Assembly (NCBI RefSeq): GCF_004114535.1 | Contig: NZ_LBJC01000023.1 | Span: forward strand, 62,001-126,000 | DNA: 64,000 bases | Direction of reading: 5' to 3' | Source of the DNA: Bradyrhizobium nanningense | GTDB taxonomy: Bacteria; Pseudomonadota; Alphaproteobacteria; Rhizobiales; Xanthobacteraceae | Shown: in pieces, positions 24,642-33,626 of the stretch | Layout of the letters: each line of letters starts with the position of its first letter | Numbering within the stretch: the stretch's first letter is position 1 | Notes under the pieces: model-generated | What the model was told of the DNA's origin: nothing | What the model saw: the letters and a program-made list of their open reading frames with translations, nothing else | The model's database searches: none | Program-made: the position numbers and the translations under genes

Positions 24642-26198
24642 CTAGCCCCAGCTCACGTCATGGCGGGCCAGCACCTCGCGCACTTTCGCGACGAGATCGG
24701 CTTCGCTGCACGAGAACTGCGCCGGCCGGCTCTCGCGCCATTCCTGGTTGGAGGCGATCGCCGCGGCCGCCTTGGCGCCTTCGATCAGGTCCTTGATCTG
24801 CAGCTCGCCGCGCGCCTTCTCGTCGGAGCCCTGGATGATCACGCACGGCGAGTTGCGGCGATCGGCATATTTGAGCTGATTGCCCATGTTCTTGGGGTTG
24901 CCGAGATAGAGCTCGGCGCGGATGCCGGCGCTGCGCAAGGACGCAACCATCTTCTGGTAGTCGGCGACGCGGTCGCGGTCGAACACGGTGACGACGACGG
25001 GGCCGAAGTCGGGCTTGGTGTCGAGCTTGCCGAGCAGCGTCAGCGCGGCCTGAAGCCGCGAGACGCCGATGGAGAATCCGGTCGCCGGCACCGGCTCGCC
25101 ACGGAAGCGCGAGACGAGACCGTCGTAACGCCCGCCGCCGCCGACCGAGCCGAAGCGCACCGGGCGGCCCTTCTCGTCCTTGGTCTCGAGCAGCAGTTCG
25201 ACCTCGTAGACGGGGCCGGTGTAATATTCGAGGCCGCGCACGACGGAGGGATCGATACTGATGCGATCTCGGCCATAACGCGCGGCCTCGACCAGTTCTG
25301 AAATCATTTTGAGTTCTTCGACACCAGCTCGCGAGGTCTCATTTGCTCCGAAGTGGGTCATTAAGCCGTCGAGCACTCCCTTGTTACTCTCGACATACGC
25401 GCCCTGCCCAACATGCTCTGGTTCGGTCATCGTTCCGCTCTGTAGGAGTGTAAACACCAGCACCTTCTGTATTTGATCTTTATCTAGACCCGCGCCTTTG
25501 GTGAAATCGCCACTCTCATCTTTTCGGCCTGGGCCGAGCAGAAGCTCGACGCCCTCTGCACCAAGTCGATCGTATTTATCGATGGCTCTCAGCACCGTCA
25601 GACGACGACCCGCGTTTTCGGCCCCGCCGAGCCCAATATCTTCAAGCACGCCATCGAGCACTTTGCGGTTGTTGACCTTCACGACATAGGAGCCGCGCGC
25701 GATGCCGAGCGCCTCCATCGTATCCGCCGCCATCATGCAGATCTCGGCGTCCGCCGCCGGCGTCGCCGAGCCGACCGTGTCGGCGTCGAACTGCATGAAC
25801 TGGCGGAAGCGGCCGGGACCGGGCTTCTCGTTGCGGAACACGTAGCCGACACGGTAGCTGCGGTAGGGCAAGACCAGCGCGTCGGTGCCGTAGCGCTCGC
25901 CGACGTAGCGGGCGAGCGGCGCCGTCAAATCGTAGCGCAGGCTGATCCACTGCTCGTCGTCGTCCTGGAACGAGAACACGCCCTCGTTCGGGCGGTCCTG
26001 GTCCGGCAGGAACTTGCCGAGCGCGTCGGTATATTCCATCGCCGGCGTCTCCACCGGCTCGAAGCCGTAGAGCTCGTAGACGGCGCGGATCTTCTCCACC
26101 ATCTCGCGCGTCGCCCGGATCGCGGCAGGGTCGCGATCCTCGAGCCCGCGCGGCAGGCGCGCCTTCAGTTTCTGCGGTTTTTTGGATTTCTCGGCCAT
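24642..26198 (-). CDS. hisS: Histidyl-tRNA synthetase
   Basis: Charges tRNA-His. 518 residues, longer than the ~424 of E. coli and typical of the divergent alphaproteobacterial type. Motif 1 region AMEYTDALGKFLPDQ, motif 2 FRNEKPGPGRFRQFMQFDAD, the HisA motif RGLEYYTGPVYEVELL (near residue 320), motif 3 GFSIGVSRL and the C-terminal anticodon domain are present. The stretch 25262-25640 (residues ~186-312) uses codons rare elsewhere here (CTA, TTA, AGA, ATA, CGA, GGA), and about half its third positions are A or T by hand count. That patch suggests intragenic recombination. The reading frame is intact. Confidence 0.97.
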   Translation of the reverse strand: MAEKSKKPQKLKARLPRGLEDRDPAAIRATREMVEKIRAVYELYGFEPVETPAMEYTDALGKFLPDQDRPNEGVFSFQDDDEQWISLRYDLTAPLARYVGERYGTDALVLPYRSYRVGYVFRNEKPGPGRFRQFMQFDADTVGSATPAADAEICMMAADTMEALGIARGSYVVKVNNRKVLDGVLEDIGLGGAENAGRRLTVLRAIDKYDRLGAEGVELLLGPGRKDESGDFTKGAGLDKDQIQKVLVFTLLQSGTMTEPEHVGQGAYVESNKGVLDGLMTHFGANETSRAGVEELKMISELVEAARYGRDRISIDPSVVRGLEYYTGPVYEVELLLETKDEKGRPVRFGSVGGGGRYDGLVSRFRGEPVPATGFSIGVSRLQAALTLLGKLDTKPDFGPVVVTVFDRDRVADYQKMVASLRSAGIRAELYLGNPKNMGNQLKYADRRNSPCVIIQGSDEKARGELQIKDLIEGAKAAAAIASNQEWRESRPAQFSCSEADLVAKVREVLARHDVSWG

Positions 26199-26286
26199 CC
26201 GCGGCGTTTACCAGCCGACGCGGGGGGCGGCAACTGCCTGCTCGCCCTACGGCTGCTCCATCCGTTCATGACGTGCTGATCGGCGT

Positions 26287-26400
26287 TCCCCGGATGCTGC
26301 ACAACGCGCCGCCTCTTGGCGGCGTGGTGCGCTGCTGATCCGGGGTCCAACCGCTGGCGCCCTGGGTCCCGGCTCGCGCTTTGCGCGTCCGGGACACGAG
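26287..26400. repeat. Palindromic intergenic repeat (family C-like)
   Basis: CCCCGGAT pairs with ATCCGGGG around GCGCCGCC/GGCGGCG; then GGGTCCCGGCTCGCGCTTTG and CGTCCGGGACACGAG continue the family C theme. It fills most of the 207-base gap between hisS and ilvE. Confidence 0.7.
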
Positions 26401-26405
26401 AGTCC

Positions 26406-27488
26406 CTAGAACACCTTGCGGATCCAGTTGTGGGGATCGTTGGTGCGGCCGTACTGGATGTCGACGAGCTGCTTGCGCAGGCCCATGGCGACGGGGCCGG
26501 CGGCGCCGCCCGAGATCTCGAAATCGCCGCTCACCGAGCGCACCTTGCCGATCGGCGAGATCACGGCCGCGGTGCCGCAGGCGAACGCTTCCTTCAGCTT
26601 GCCGCTGGCCGCATCCTTGCGCCACTGGTCGAGCGAATACGGCTCCTCGCGCACGGTCTTGCCGGCATCGCGGGCGAGCGCGATGATGGAATCGCGGGTG
26701 ATGCCGGGCAGGATCGTGCCGAGCGGCGGCGTCGAGAGCGAGCCGTCGTCGAACACAAAGAAAATGTTCATGCCGCCGAGCTCCTCGATGTAGCGGCGCT
26801 CGATCGCGTCCAGGAAGACGACCTGATCGCAGCCGTGCTGGATCGCTTCGGCCTGCGCGCGCAGGCTCGCGGCGTAATTGCCGCCGCACTTGACGGCGCC
26901 AGTGCCGCCGACGGCCGCGCGCGTATAGTTCTCCGACACCCAGATCGACACCGGCGCGGGACCGCCCTTGAAATAGGAGCCGACCGGCGAGGCGATGACC
27001 GCGAAGATGTATTCGGACGACGGCTTGACGCCGAGGAAGGTCTCGCTCGCGATCATGAAGGGCCGCAGGTACAGGCTGCCATCGCCGCCCGGCATCCAGG
27101 CGCGATCGATGCGCACGAGCTGCTCGACCGCCTCGATGAAGACATCCTCGGGCAGTTGCGCCATTGCCATGCGGTCGGCCGAGTCCTTGAAGCGCCGCGC
27201 ATTGGCGTCGGGGCGGAACAGGTTCACGCCGCCGTCGTCGCGCTTGTAGGCCTTCAGACCTTCGAAGATCTCTTGCGCGTAGTGCAGGACGGCCCCGGCG
27301 GGATCCATCTGGAAGTTGGCCCGCGCCTCGATCTTCGCCTCGTACCAGCCACCCTTGGCTTGATTGTAACGGACGATCGCCATGTGATCGGTGAAGACCC
27401 GCCCGAAGCCGGGATCCACCAGCTTGGCCACACGGTCCTTTTCGGATGTCGGATTGGTTGCGGGCTGGATGTCGAATGTCATGCTCAT
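26406..27488 (-). CDS. ilvE: Branched-chain amino-acid aminotransferase
   Basis: PLP enzyme (fold type IV) for the last step of valine, leucine and isoleucine synthesis. The 360-residue product has the PLP lysine in TGAVKCGGNYAASL (K200) and the phosphate-binding and signature blocks EELGGMNIFFVFDDGSL and CGTAAVISPIGKV. This is the longer, eukaryote-like class seen in Rhizobiales. ATG at 27488 (MSMTFDIQPATNP) fits the family; a second ATG lies two codons later. A longer open frame upstream is not coding-like. It diverges from a MarR-type regulator. Confidence 0.95.
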   Translation of the reverse strand: MSMTFDIQPATNPTSEKDRVAKLVDPGFGRVFTDHMAIVRYNQAKGGWYEAKIEARANFQMDPAGAVLHYAQEIFEGLKAYKRDDGGVNLFRPDANARRFKDSADRMAMAQLPEDVFIEAVEQLVRIDRAWMPGGDGSLYLRPFMIASETFLGVKPSSEYIFAVIASPVGSYFKGGPAPVSIWVSENYTRAAVGGTGAVKCGGNYAASLRAQAEAIQHGCDQVVFLDAIERRYIEELGGMNIFFVFDDGSLSTPPLGTILPGITRDSIIALARDAGKTVREEPYSLDQWRKDAASGKLKEAFACGTAAVISPIGKVRSVSGDFEISGGAAGPVAMGLRKQLVDIQYGRTNDPHNWIRKVF

Positions 27489-27825
27489 GTCCTTGGCTCC
27501 CGCTGCCGGTATCGGCGCTGTTCTGGCGCCCGCCTGCCCCGTTCGGGGCCAGCTGGCTGGATTGGTTTCCGGCTGGACCACCGCCAGCCTTGTTACGGCC
27601 GGTTTCCCGTGGCCAGCATGTCGGGCAGGACATGCTTTTGCGGGAGACCGAAGTCCAGTATGTTTTGCCGAAATGCCGCTCGACAATCGCACGGTAGATC
27701 TGATCCGGCCGTCGTCGCCTGTCCGGCTGTTTTCGCCGTCCTGCTTCGATGACACCCGCCGCGAAACGATCTAAAATTTCGTCCGGGTTGATCGTTTTGT
27801 AACATTGAACCCAAGATACGTCAAT
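27489..27825. other. Divergent promoter region between ilvE and marR-like gene
   Basis: A 337-base gap whose distal 60 bases (27770-27825) are AT-rich and probably hold the promoter of the MarR-type gene. Unlike most gaps here it contains no mosaic palindrome. I saw no clear operator; open frames crossing it do not look coding. Confidence 0.45.
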
Positions 27826-28368
27826 ATGCCTGACATAAATTTCGCGACTTCCTCTCAAGATGCCGCCGAGCCTCGGCCGGCCGCAGGCGATGGAGCCAAT
27901 TTGCGCTGGGATATCATCGAGCTGCTGTTCTTCGCCTACCGCGATTTCGTCGGCGATCCCGACCAGGAGCTGGAGGCTTTCGGCTTCGGCCGGGCTCATC
28001 ACCGGGTCATGCACTTCGTCTACCGTTATCCCGGCCTCAAGGTTGCCGATCTGCTCGACGTCCTGCGCATCACCAAACAGTCGCTCGGCCGCGTGCTCAA
28101 GCAGCTACTGGACGAGGGCTATATCGTGCAGAAGACCGGCGACAATGACCGCCGCCAGCGCCTGCTCTACGCGACGCCGAAGGGCGAGGCGCTGGTGCAG
28201 AAACTTGCCGGTTTGCAGACCACGCGGATCACCAAGGCGCTCGCCGAGATGGGTCCGCAGGATGCCGAGACGGTCAAGCGCTTCCTGCGCGCGATGATCG
28301 ATCGGGACGATCCGGACAAGGTGCTCGAGACCATTTTCGCTTCCGTCAATCAAACCACCAAGGAGTGA
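27826..28368 (+). CDS. MarR-family transcriptional regulator, PetP-like
   Basis: 180-residue winged-helix regulator. The DNA-binding part reads VADLLDVLRITKQSLGRVLK with the wing at KTGDNDRRQRLLYATPKG. ATG at 27826 is preferred over a TTG seven codons upstream. Its stop overlaps the GTG of the response regulator gene, and a histidine kinase follows. In Rhodobacter capsulatus a MarR-type protein (PetP) is paired in the same order with the OmpR-type PetR, which is needed for cytochrome bc1 expression; the arrangement here strongly resembles that. The signal is unknown. Confidence 0.87.
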   Translation: MPDINFATSSQDAAEPRPAAGDGANLRWDIIELLFFAYRDFVGDPDQELEAFGFGRAHHRVMHFVYRYPGLKVADLLDVLRITKQSLGRVLKQLLDEGYIVQKTGDNDRRQRLLYATPKGEALVQKLAGLQTTRITKALAEMGPQDAETVKRFLRAMIDRDDPDKVLETIFASVNQTTKE

Positions 28369-29096
28369 CCGTGACGCTCGCTGCCACTCTCGCCCGCCCG
28401 CCGGCGCGCCCGGCCGACGACGCCCCGCATCTGCTGCTGGTCGACGACGACCGCCGCATTCGCGATCTGCTCTCGCGCTTCCTTGCCAGCGAGGGCTATC
28501 GCGTCACCACCGCCGCCAGCGCCGGCGATGCACGATCAAAATTGCTGGGTCTGCATTTCGACCTCTTGATCCTCGACGTCATGATGCCCGGCGAGACCGG
28601 CTTCGATCTCGCGCGCTTCATCCGCACATCCTCCTCGGTGCCGATCGTGATGCTTACGGCGCGCCATGAAGCCGAGGCCCGCATCGAGGGCCTGCAGATC
28701 GGCGCCGACGATTACGTGGCAAAACCGTTCGAGCCGCGCGAGCTGGCGCTGCGCATCAACAACATCCTCAAGCGCGCCGCCCCGCCGCCGCAGGCCACGA
28801 CGATCGAGAAGATCGCCTTTGGTCCCTACGTCTACCATCTCGATCGCGGCGAGCTGCGCCAGGGCGAGGAGGTCATCCACCTCACCGACCGCGAGCGCGA
28901 GATGCTGCGCATTCTCTCGGAGACGCCGGGCGAGACCGTGCCGCGCAGCGCGCTGACCGGCAATGGCAGCGTCAACGAGCGCGCCGTCGACGTGCAGATC
29001 AACCGCCTCCGGCGCAAGATCGAGACCGATCCCGCCAATCCGCTGTTCCTCCAGGCGGTGCGCGGCATCGGCTACCGGCTGGTGGCCTCGCCATAA
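28365..29096 (+). CDS. OmpR-family response regulator, PetR-like
   Basis: Receiver plus winged-helix output. Acidic pocket LLVDDDRR, phospho-acceptor Asp in LLILDVMMPGETGF, conserved Thr in IVMLTARHE and Lys in DYVAKPFEPREL are all present. The OmpR-type DNA-binding domain follows (LTDREREMLRILSE, AVDVQINRLRRKIE). Start is GTG at 28365, overlapping the MarR stop; a GTG two codons later is equally possible. It is likely phosphorylated by the kinase encoded 18 bases downstream. PetR resemblance is by gene order and domain type, so the target genes are inference. Confidence 0.93.
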   Translation: MTVTLAATLARPPARPADDAPHLLLVDDDRRIRDLLSRFLASEGYRVTTAASAGDARSKLLGLHFDLLILDVMMPGETGFDLARFIRTSSSVPIVMLTARHEAEARIEGLQIGADDYVAKPFEPRELALRINNILKRAAPPPQATTIEKIAFGPYVYHLDRGELRQGEEVIHLTDREREMLRILSETPGETVPRSALTGNGSVNERAVDVQINRLRRKIETDPANPLFLQAVRGIGYRLVASP

Positions 29097-29114
29097 TCAA
29101 GTGAAGCACGCCAG

Positions 29115-30503
29115 ATGAGCACGATCGACACCGGCCTGACGCTTTTGAAGAGCGCCGCCGGCCGCGTTTCGGCGGCCAATGGCTGGATGGGCCACGCGTT
29201 CAAGGGCTGGATGCCGACCGGCCTCTATGCCCGCGCGCTCCTCATCATGATCGTGCCGATGGTGGTGCTGCAATCGGTGGTCGCCTTCGTGTTCATGGAG
29301 CGACACTGGAACACGGTGACGCGCCGCCTGTCGGCCGCGGTGGTGCAGGACATCGCCGCACTGATCGACGTCTACAAGGGCTATCCGCAAGATAAGGATC
29401 GCGATCAGATCCGCCGCATCGCGCAGCAGCGGCTCGGCCTCGTCGTCGATTTCCTGCCCGCCGGCGACATGCCGCCGCCGGGACCAAAGCCGTTCTTCTC
29501 GCTGCTCGACCAGACCCTGTCGGTGCAGCTCGGTCGCCAGATCGGGCGCTCGTTCTGGATCGACACGGTCGGTCGCTCCAATGTCGTCGAGATCCGCATC
29601 CAGCTCGACGATGCCGTGATGCGCGTGTTCGCGCAGCGCAGCGCCGCCTATGCCTCAAACTCGGAGATCTTCCTGTTCTGGATGGTCGGCACGTCCTCGA
29701 TCCTGTTGATCGTCGCCGTGCTGTTCCTGCGCAACCAGATCAAGCCGATCCTGCGCCTTGCCGACGCCGCTGAAAGTTTTGGCAAGGGCCGCGAGGCACC
29801 GAACTTCAGGCCGCGCGGCGCCCGCGAGGTGCGGCGCGCCTCCGTCGCCTTCCTCGAGATGAAATCGCGCATCGAGCGCACGATGGAGCAGCGCACCGCG
29901 ATGCTTGCCGGCGTCAGCCACGATCTGCGCACCATCCTGACCCGCTTCAAGCTCGAGCTGGCGCTGATCGGCGACAGCCCCGAGCTCGAGGGGATGCGCA
30001 AGGACGTCGACGAGATGTCGATGATGCTTGAGGATTACCTCGCCTTTGCGCGCGGCGATTCCGGCGAGCAGTCGCAGCCGACCGACATGGCGCAGGCGCT
30101 CGAGGAGCTGCGCGGCGATGCCGAGCGCCACGGCCATACCGCGACCGTCGCCTTCCACGGCCTGCCCGTGGTGACGGTGAAGCCGGCCTCGTTCAAGCGC
30201 TGCCTCGCCAACCTCGTCACCAACGCGGCGCGCTACGGCAAGAGCATCGCCATCACCGGCCAGCGCGATCACCGTTATTTGACCGTGACCGTCGACGACG
30301 ACGGGCCGGGCATTCCCACGCACTTGCGCGAAGAGGTGTTCAAGCCGTTCCTGCGGTTGGACAATGCCCGCAACCAGGACGAAGGCGGCACGGGCCTAGG
30401 CCTTGCCATCGCCCGCGACATCGCCCGCTCCCACGGCGGCGACATCACCCTCGGCGACAGTCCGATGGGGGGATTGAGGGCGAGCGTGAGGATTCCGGTG
30501 TGA
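29115..30503 (+). CDS. EnvZ-like sensor histidine kinase
   Basis: 462-residue inner-membrane kinase. Transmembrane helices near residues 36-60 (ARALLIMIVPMVVLQSVVAF) and 187-207 enclose a periplasmic sensor domain of ~125 residues; a HAMP segment follows. H-box SHDLRTILTR has Ile in place of the usual Pro after Thr, which can lower phosphatase control in relatives. N-box NLVTNAARYG, G1 DDDGPGIP, F-box PFLRLD and G2 GGTGLGLAIARD are intact, so kinase activity is expected. Third gene of the MarR-regulator-kinase operon; its partner is the regulator just upstream. Confidence 0.93.
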   Translation: MSTIDTGLTLLKSAAGRVSAANGWMGHAFKGWMPTGLYARALLIMIVPMVVLQSVVAFVFMERHWNTVTRRLSAAVVQDIAALIDVYKGYPQDKDRDQIRRIAQQRLGLVVDFLPAGDMPPPGPKPFFSLLDQTLSVQLGRQIGRSFWIDTVGRSNVVEIRIQLDDAVMRVFAQRSAAYASNSEIFLFWMVGTSSILLIVAVLFLRNQIKPILRLADAAESFGKGREAPNFRPRGAREVRRASVAFLEMKSRIERTMEQRTAMLAGVSHDLRTILTRFKLELALIGDSPELEGMRKDVDEMSMMLEDYLAFARGDSGEQSQPTDMAQALEELRGDAERHGHTATVAFHGLPVVTVKPASFKRCLANLVTNAARYGKSIAITGQRDHRYLTVTVDDDGPGIPTHLREEVFKPFLRLDNARNQDEGGTGLGLAIARDIARSHGGDITLGDSPMGGLRASVRIPV

Positions 30504-30518
30504 CGGACGTAGCCGCCG

Positions 30519-31247
30519 TTAGACAGCTTGCAGTTGCTCGGCAAGGTCAATGAAGCTGGTCGCATAGACGTCGAACCAGCTCTCGGGCGAGATATCGGGC
30601 GCGGCCTCGGGGCCGAACTCCAATGCGCGAGGCACGAAAGCCGTCTTCATGCCGAACGCGCGCGCCGCCTTCAAATCGTATTTGTGGCAAGCAACCATCA
30701 GGATCTGATCCGGCCGGTAGCCGAGATAATCGACGGCGAGTTGATAGACCGCCGGCGCGGGTTTGTAGCTCCTGGCCAGCTCCGCCGTCAGCACGGCATC
30801 GAATGGCAGGCCGGCATTCCTGACCAGGGCGATCACGCTGGCCATGCCAGCGTTCGACAACGTCGACGTCAGATAATGTCGACGAAGCCGCGTCAGCCCC
30901 TCGACTACATCCGGCCAAGCGTCGAGCCTCGTCCACACATTGTTCAGCTCATCACGCTCGGCATCATCGAGGCGATCCGACAAGCTTCGCGTTTCCACAA
31001 GCTTGTCCAACGCTTCCCGATAAATGCGGTCGACCCGCAACCAACCGCGATGGCCGGCAATCACGGCATTCATGGAAGCGCGGTAGAGTTCGCGCCACTC
31101 TGTTGACAGGGCCGCCCAGTCGATGTCGAGCCCCTTAGTCTCATTGATCGCGGCACCGGCGCGCAGGATCGGCTGGTAGAAGTCGACACAGGTGCCTTGA
31201 ACGTCGAACGTGATTGCCTTGATGTCCGCAAGCCCGTTCGCATTCAT
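30519..31247 (-). CDS. HAD-superfamily hydrolase, haloacid dehalogenase type II
   Basis: 242-residue HAD enzyme of the L-2-haloacid dehalogenase group. Motif I is FDVQGTCVDFY with the nucleophile Asp; motif II STLSNAGMAS; motif III Lys in ARSYKPAPAVYQ; motif IV region ACHKYDLKAARAFGM. Compared with true dehalogenases, the Ser and Asn in the last motif are replaced (ACHKYD), so activity on haloacids is uncertain and a phosphatase or other hydrolase role is possible. No signal peptide. Convergent with the kinase gene, 15 bases apart. Confidence 0.87.
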   Translation of the reverse strand: MNANGLADIKAITFDVQGTCVDFYQPILRAGAAINETKGLDIDWAALSTEWRELYRASMNAVIAGHRGWLRVDRIYREALDKLVETRSLSDRLDDAERDELNNVWTRLDAWPDVVEGLTRLRRHYLTSTLSNAGMASVIALVRNAGLPFDAVLTAELARSYKPAPAVYQLAVDYLGYRPDQILMVACHKYDLKAARAFGMKTAFVPRALEFGPEAAPDISPESWFDVYATSFIDLAEQLQAV

Positions 31248-31261
31248 CTCCGCACCCGTTC

Positions 31262-31792
31262 CTACTTCGGCAGTAGCGCCTTCAGCTTGTCCATATCGCG
31301 CACATTCATCTTGAAGCCGCCGGGCATCACGATGTCACCGGGCTTCTGATCCGGCTTGCAGGCCCCCAGCCACTTCGCGTCGAGTTGCATCGTCGTATCG
31401 CGCCCCGCCGCACCGGCAGCGCCGCCCTGCGCGTGCGACGAGGTCTTCACCGTGTAGGCCGAATTGAAATCACCGGTGATCTCGGCGTGCGAGGTCGTGC
31501 TGATGCCGGCGACGCTGCACTCGGAATCGCTGACATAGCCGGTGGCGGTCTTCTTGATGTCCTGCTTGGAGCATATCTGCTTGGCCATCGGCGAGACGTT
31601 GTTGTTCATCTCCTTGTCGACGGTCTCGTCGGTACAATGCTGCATGGTCATCTCAGGCATGGGCGTGCCGGTCCTGACCATCTTCATTTCCCAAAGACCG
31701 GCCTTGCGCACCGGCAGATCGTCGGCGATGGCGCTGCCCGCCGACACCACGAGGCAAAGCGTCGAGCCGAGCAAAGCGAGTTTGCGCGTCAT
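31262..31792 (-). CDS. DUF3617 exported protein (176 aa)
   Basis: Begins with a signal peptide (LALLGSTLCLVVSAGSAIAD). The mature part matches the DUF3617 layout: GLWEMKMVRTG, then three to four cysteines (MQHCTDE, KQICSKQD, DSECSVAG, GACKPDQ) that probably form disulfides, and a closing PGDIVMPGGFKMNVRDM. These are periplasmic proteins of unknown function found widely in proteobacteria. It lies between the HAD gene and another small secreted protein, all on the minus strand. Confidence 0.85.
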   Translation of the reverse strand: MTRKLALLGSTLCLVVSAGSAIADDLPVRKAGLWEMKMVRTGTPMPEMTMQHCTDETVDKEMNNNVSPMAKQICSKQDIKKTATGYVSDSECSVAGISTTSHAEITGDFNSAYTVKTSSHAQGGAAGAAGRDTTMQLDAKWLGACKPDQKPGDIVMPGGFKMNVRDMDKLKALLPK

Positions 31793-31835
31793 GCGAGAAG
31801 CTCCCGACTAAGACTAGCGGCGTTACGACAACGCC

Positions 31836-32132
31836 TCAGTAGAGCGTGCGGATCGGCTGGTCGGCGGCGCCATAGGGCACCCAGCGGCAGGAGAACGAGA
31901 TATAGCCGCCCTCATAGGCCTGCACCCCAAGGAATTTCACGACCTTGCCATAGCGCGCGCAGTGATCGACCGCCACTTGCCGGGCATCGACCTGGGTCGC
32001 CATCGAATAGGCGATGATGCCGCCGGTGTCGTTGCCCTTGAATGGCGGCACGTAGTCGGCGCGCGCCGACTGGCTCGCCATCATACCCAGGGCAAGAAAG
32101 CCCGCGGCCGCAATGATTCGCATTCCCGTCAC
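31836..32132 (-). CDS. Small exported hypothetical protein (98 aa)
   Basis: Signal peptide MRIIAAAGFLALGMMASQSA-RA, with likely cleavage before DYVPPFKG. The mature ~73 residues contain two cysteines (DHCARYG, SFSCRWV) that may pair. A downstream Met three codons in (MRII) is an equally likely start. I do not recognise the family. It follows the DUF3617 gene's 5' side on the same strand and could be transcribed with it. Confidence 0.7.
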   Translation of the reverse strand: MTGMRIIAAAGFLALGMMASQSARADYVPPFKGNDTGGIIAYSMATQVDARQVAVDHCARYGKVVKFLGVQAYEGGYISFSCRWVPYGAADQPIRTLY

Positions 32133-32308
32133 TCCGATTTCCTGGCCGCCAGTCTACGGTGCCGGGATGGAAGTGAAAAGAACCGAAGCCCTGCCGACCG
32201 CGACACTGTGGTCAACTCCTGGCGAAGTGTTGCCGCGCTGCACTTGACCTCCCCCGGCCTTCGCGGCACCGTCCCACCTTCGCAAGACCTTAGCTGTCCG
32301 GATTGAAC

Positions 32309-32770
32309 ATGCGCGCGCCCTCCCTGAAATCATTCCGCTATGCCGCCGTGCTCGGCCTCATGTTCGGGGCGGTGTCGCTCGGCGAGGCCAGGGCCGCCAA
32401 TCCGCTGGAGATGAATTTTTGGCTGAGCGGACCGCGCTATGACGGCGCCGTCGCCGATTGCGACAGGGCGCTGCCGACGATCGCGACCGAGTTCTGGGAA
32501 AAGGAAAGTACGTTCTGGAATTCCTCGTTGAAGATCACCGGGTTCTCCGCCGTTCACGAGACCGCGTTCCGGCCCTGGCAGTCCGACAACATTCCCCGCC
32601 GCTATTGCACCGCTGACGCCATGCTCAACGACGGCAAGGTGCGCAAGGTGCATTTCTCGCTCATCGAGGATGGTGGGTTCGCCGGCTACGGCAGCGGCGT
32701 CGAATGGTGCGTGGTCGGGCTCGACCGCAACTGGGCCTACAATCCGGCCTGCCGCGCCGCCAGGCCTTGA
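32309..32770 (+). CDS. Exported hypothetical protein (153 aa)
   Basis: ATG at 32309 gives MRAPSLKSFRYAAVLGLMFG, a signal peptide ending near EARA. The mature domain holds four cysteines (VADCDRAL, RRYCTADA, EWCVVGLD, PACRAARP), suggesting two disulfides, and a conserved-looking FWEKESTFWNSSLKITGF block. No recognised family. It is just upstream of the RNase T2 gene on the same strand (119 bases), and like it is periplasmic; a functional link is only a guess. Confidence 0.72.
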   Translation: MRAPSLKSFRYAAVLGLMFGAVSLGEARAANPLEMNFWLSGPRYDGAVADCDRALPTIATEFWEKESTFWNSSLKITGFSAVHETAFRPWQSDNIPRRYCTADAMLNDGKVRKVHFSLIEDGGFAGYGSGVEWCVVGLDRNWAYNPACRAARP

Positions 32771-32889
32771 GTTCGAAGCGCCCCGATTCGGGGCGGTCAG
32801 CGGTCAAACGGCGTCGGCTGAATTCTGTTCTTGAAATGTTCCTGTCGCCTGCTAGGCTTCCTTGCACAGTCTAGTTGAGGGGCGTTGCC

Positions 32890-33594
32890 ATGTTTCATTC
32901 CAGATTGCATTCCTTCTCCCGCCTGGTGATCTCGCTGGCCCTTTCCCTGATCCTTGCCGCGGGCCTCGCCTCGTTCGCCGGTGACGCCAAGGCCCAGGAC
33001 AAGCGGCAGAACGCGCCGGGCGAGTTCGATTTCTATGTGCTGTCGCTGTCATGGTCGCCCTCGTTCTGCGAGGAGGCGGCCGAGCGTGGCGGCCGCTCCC
33101 AGATCCAGTGCGGCGGACGGCCCTACGCCTTCGTGGTGCACGGGCTGTGGCCGCAATATGAGAACGGCTTCCCGGAATATTGCCAGCGGCCCGCGCCGCG
33201 GCTGAACCGCAGCATCGTCTCCTCGATGCTCGATCTGATGCCGGCGCCGGGGCTGATCTTCAACGAATGGGACAAGCACGGCACCTGCTCGGGCCTCGCC
33301 GACCGCAGCTATTTCGAGACGATCCGCAAAGCGCGCGCCGCGATCAAGATTCCGGCCGAATATCTCGATCTGTCGCAGGCCAAGACCGTGGCGCCCGCGG
33401 AAGTCGAGGAGGCCTTCATCAAGGCCAATCCGGGGCTGAGCAATGCCGCCGTCTCGGTCACCTGCAACCGCACTCGGCTCTCCGAGGTCCGCATCTGCCT
33501 CAGCAAGGACCTGCAATTCCGCGACTGCGATGAAACCGATCGCCGCGCCTGCCGGCGTGAGCAGGTGACGATGCCGCCGATCAGGGGCGGTTGA
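32890..33594 (+). CDS. RNase T2-family ribonuclease
   Basis: Exported endoribonuclease that cuts RNA via a 2',3'-cyclic intermediate. Signal peptide RLVISLALSLILAAGLASF. Conserved active-site segments are intact: CAS1 FVVHGLWPQY and CAS2 FNEWDKHGTCSG, with both catalytic His and the Glu. Length 234 is normal. An in-frame TTG five codons upstream is less likely than the ATG at 32890. As a periplasmic enzyme it may scavenge nucleotides or phosphate. Cysteines near both CAS blocks fit the usual disulfides. Confidence 0.95.
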   Translation: MFHSRLHSFSRLVISLALSLILAAGLASFAGDAKAQDKRQNAPGEFDFYVLSLSWSPSFCEEAAERGGRSQIQCGGRPYAFVVHGLWPQYENGFPEYCQRPAPRLNRSIVSSMLDLMPAPGLIFNEWDKHGTCSGLADRSYFETIRKARAAIKIPAEYLDLSQAKTVAPAEVEEAFIKANPGLSNAAVSVTCNRTRLSEVRICLSKDLQFRDCDETDRRACRREQVTMPPIRGG

Positions 33595-33626
33595 TCCCAT
33601 CGTTGCGCGCGCTGCACTCTCCTCTT

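Noticed and set aside
30519..31247. A certified L-2-haloacid dehalogenase
   Set aside because: The Ser/Asn of the last motif are replaced by ACHKYD, so the specific activity is not supported.
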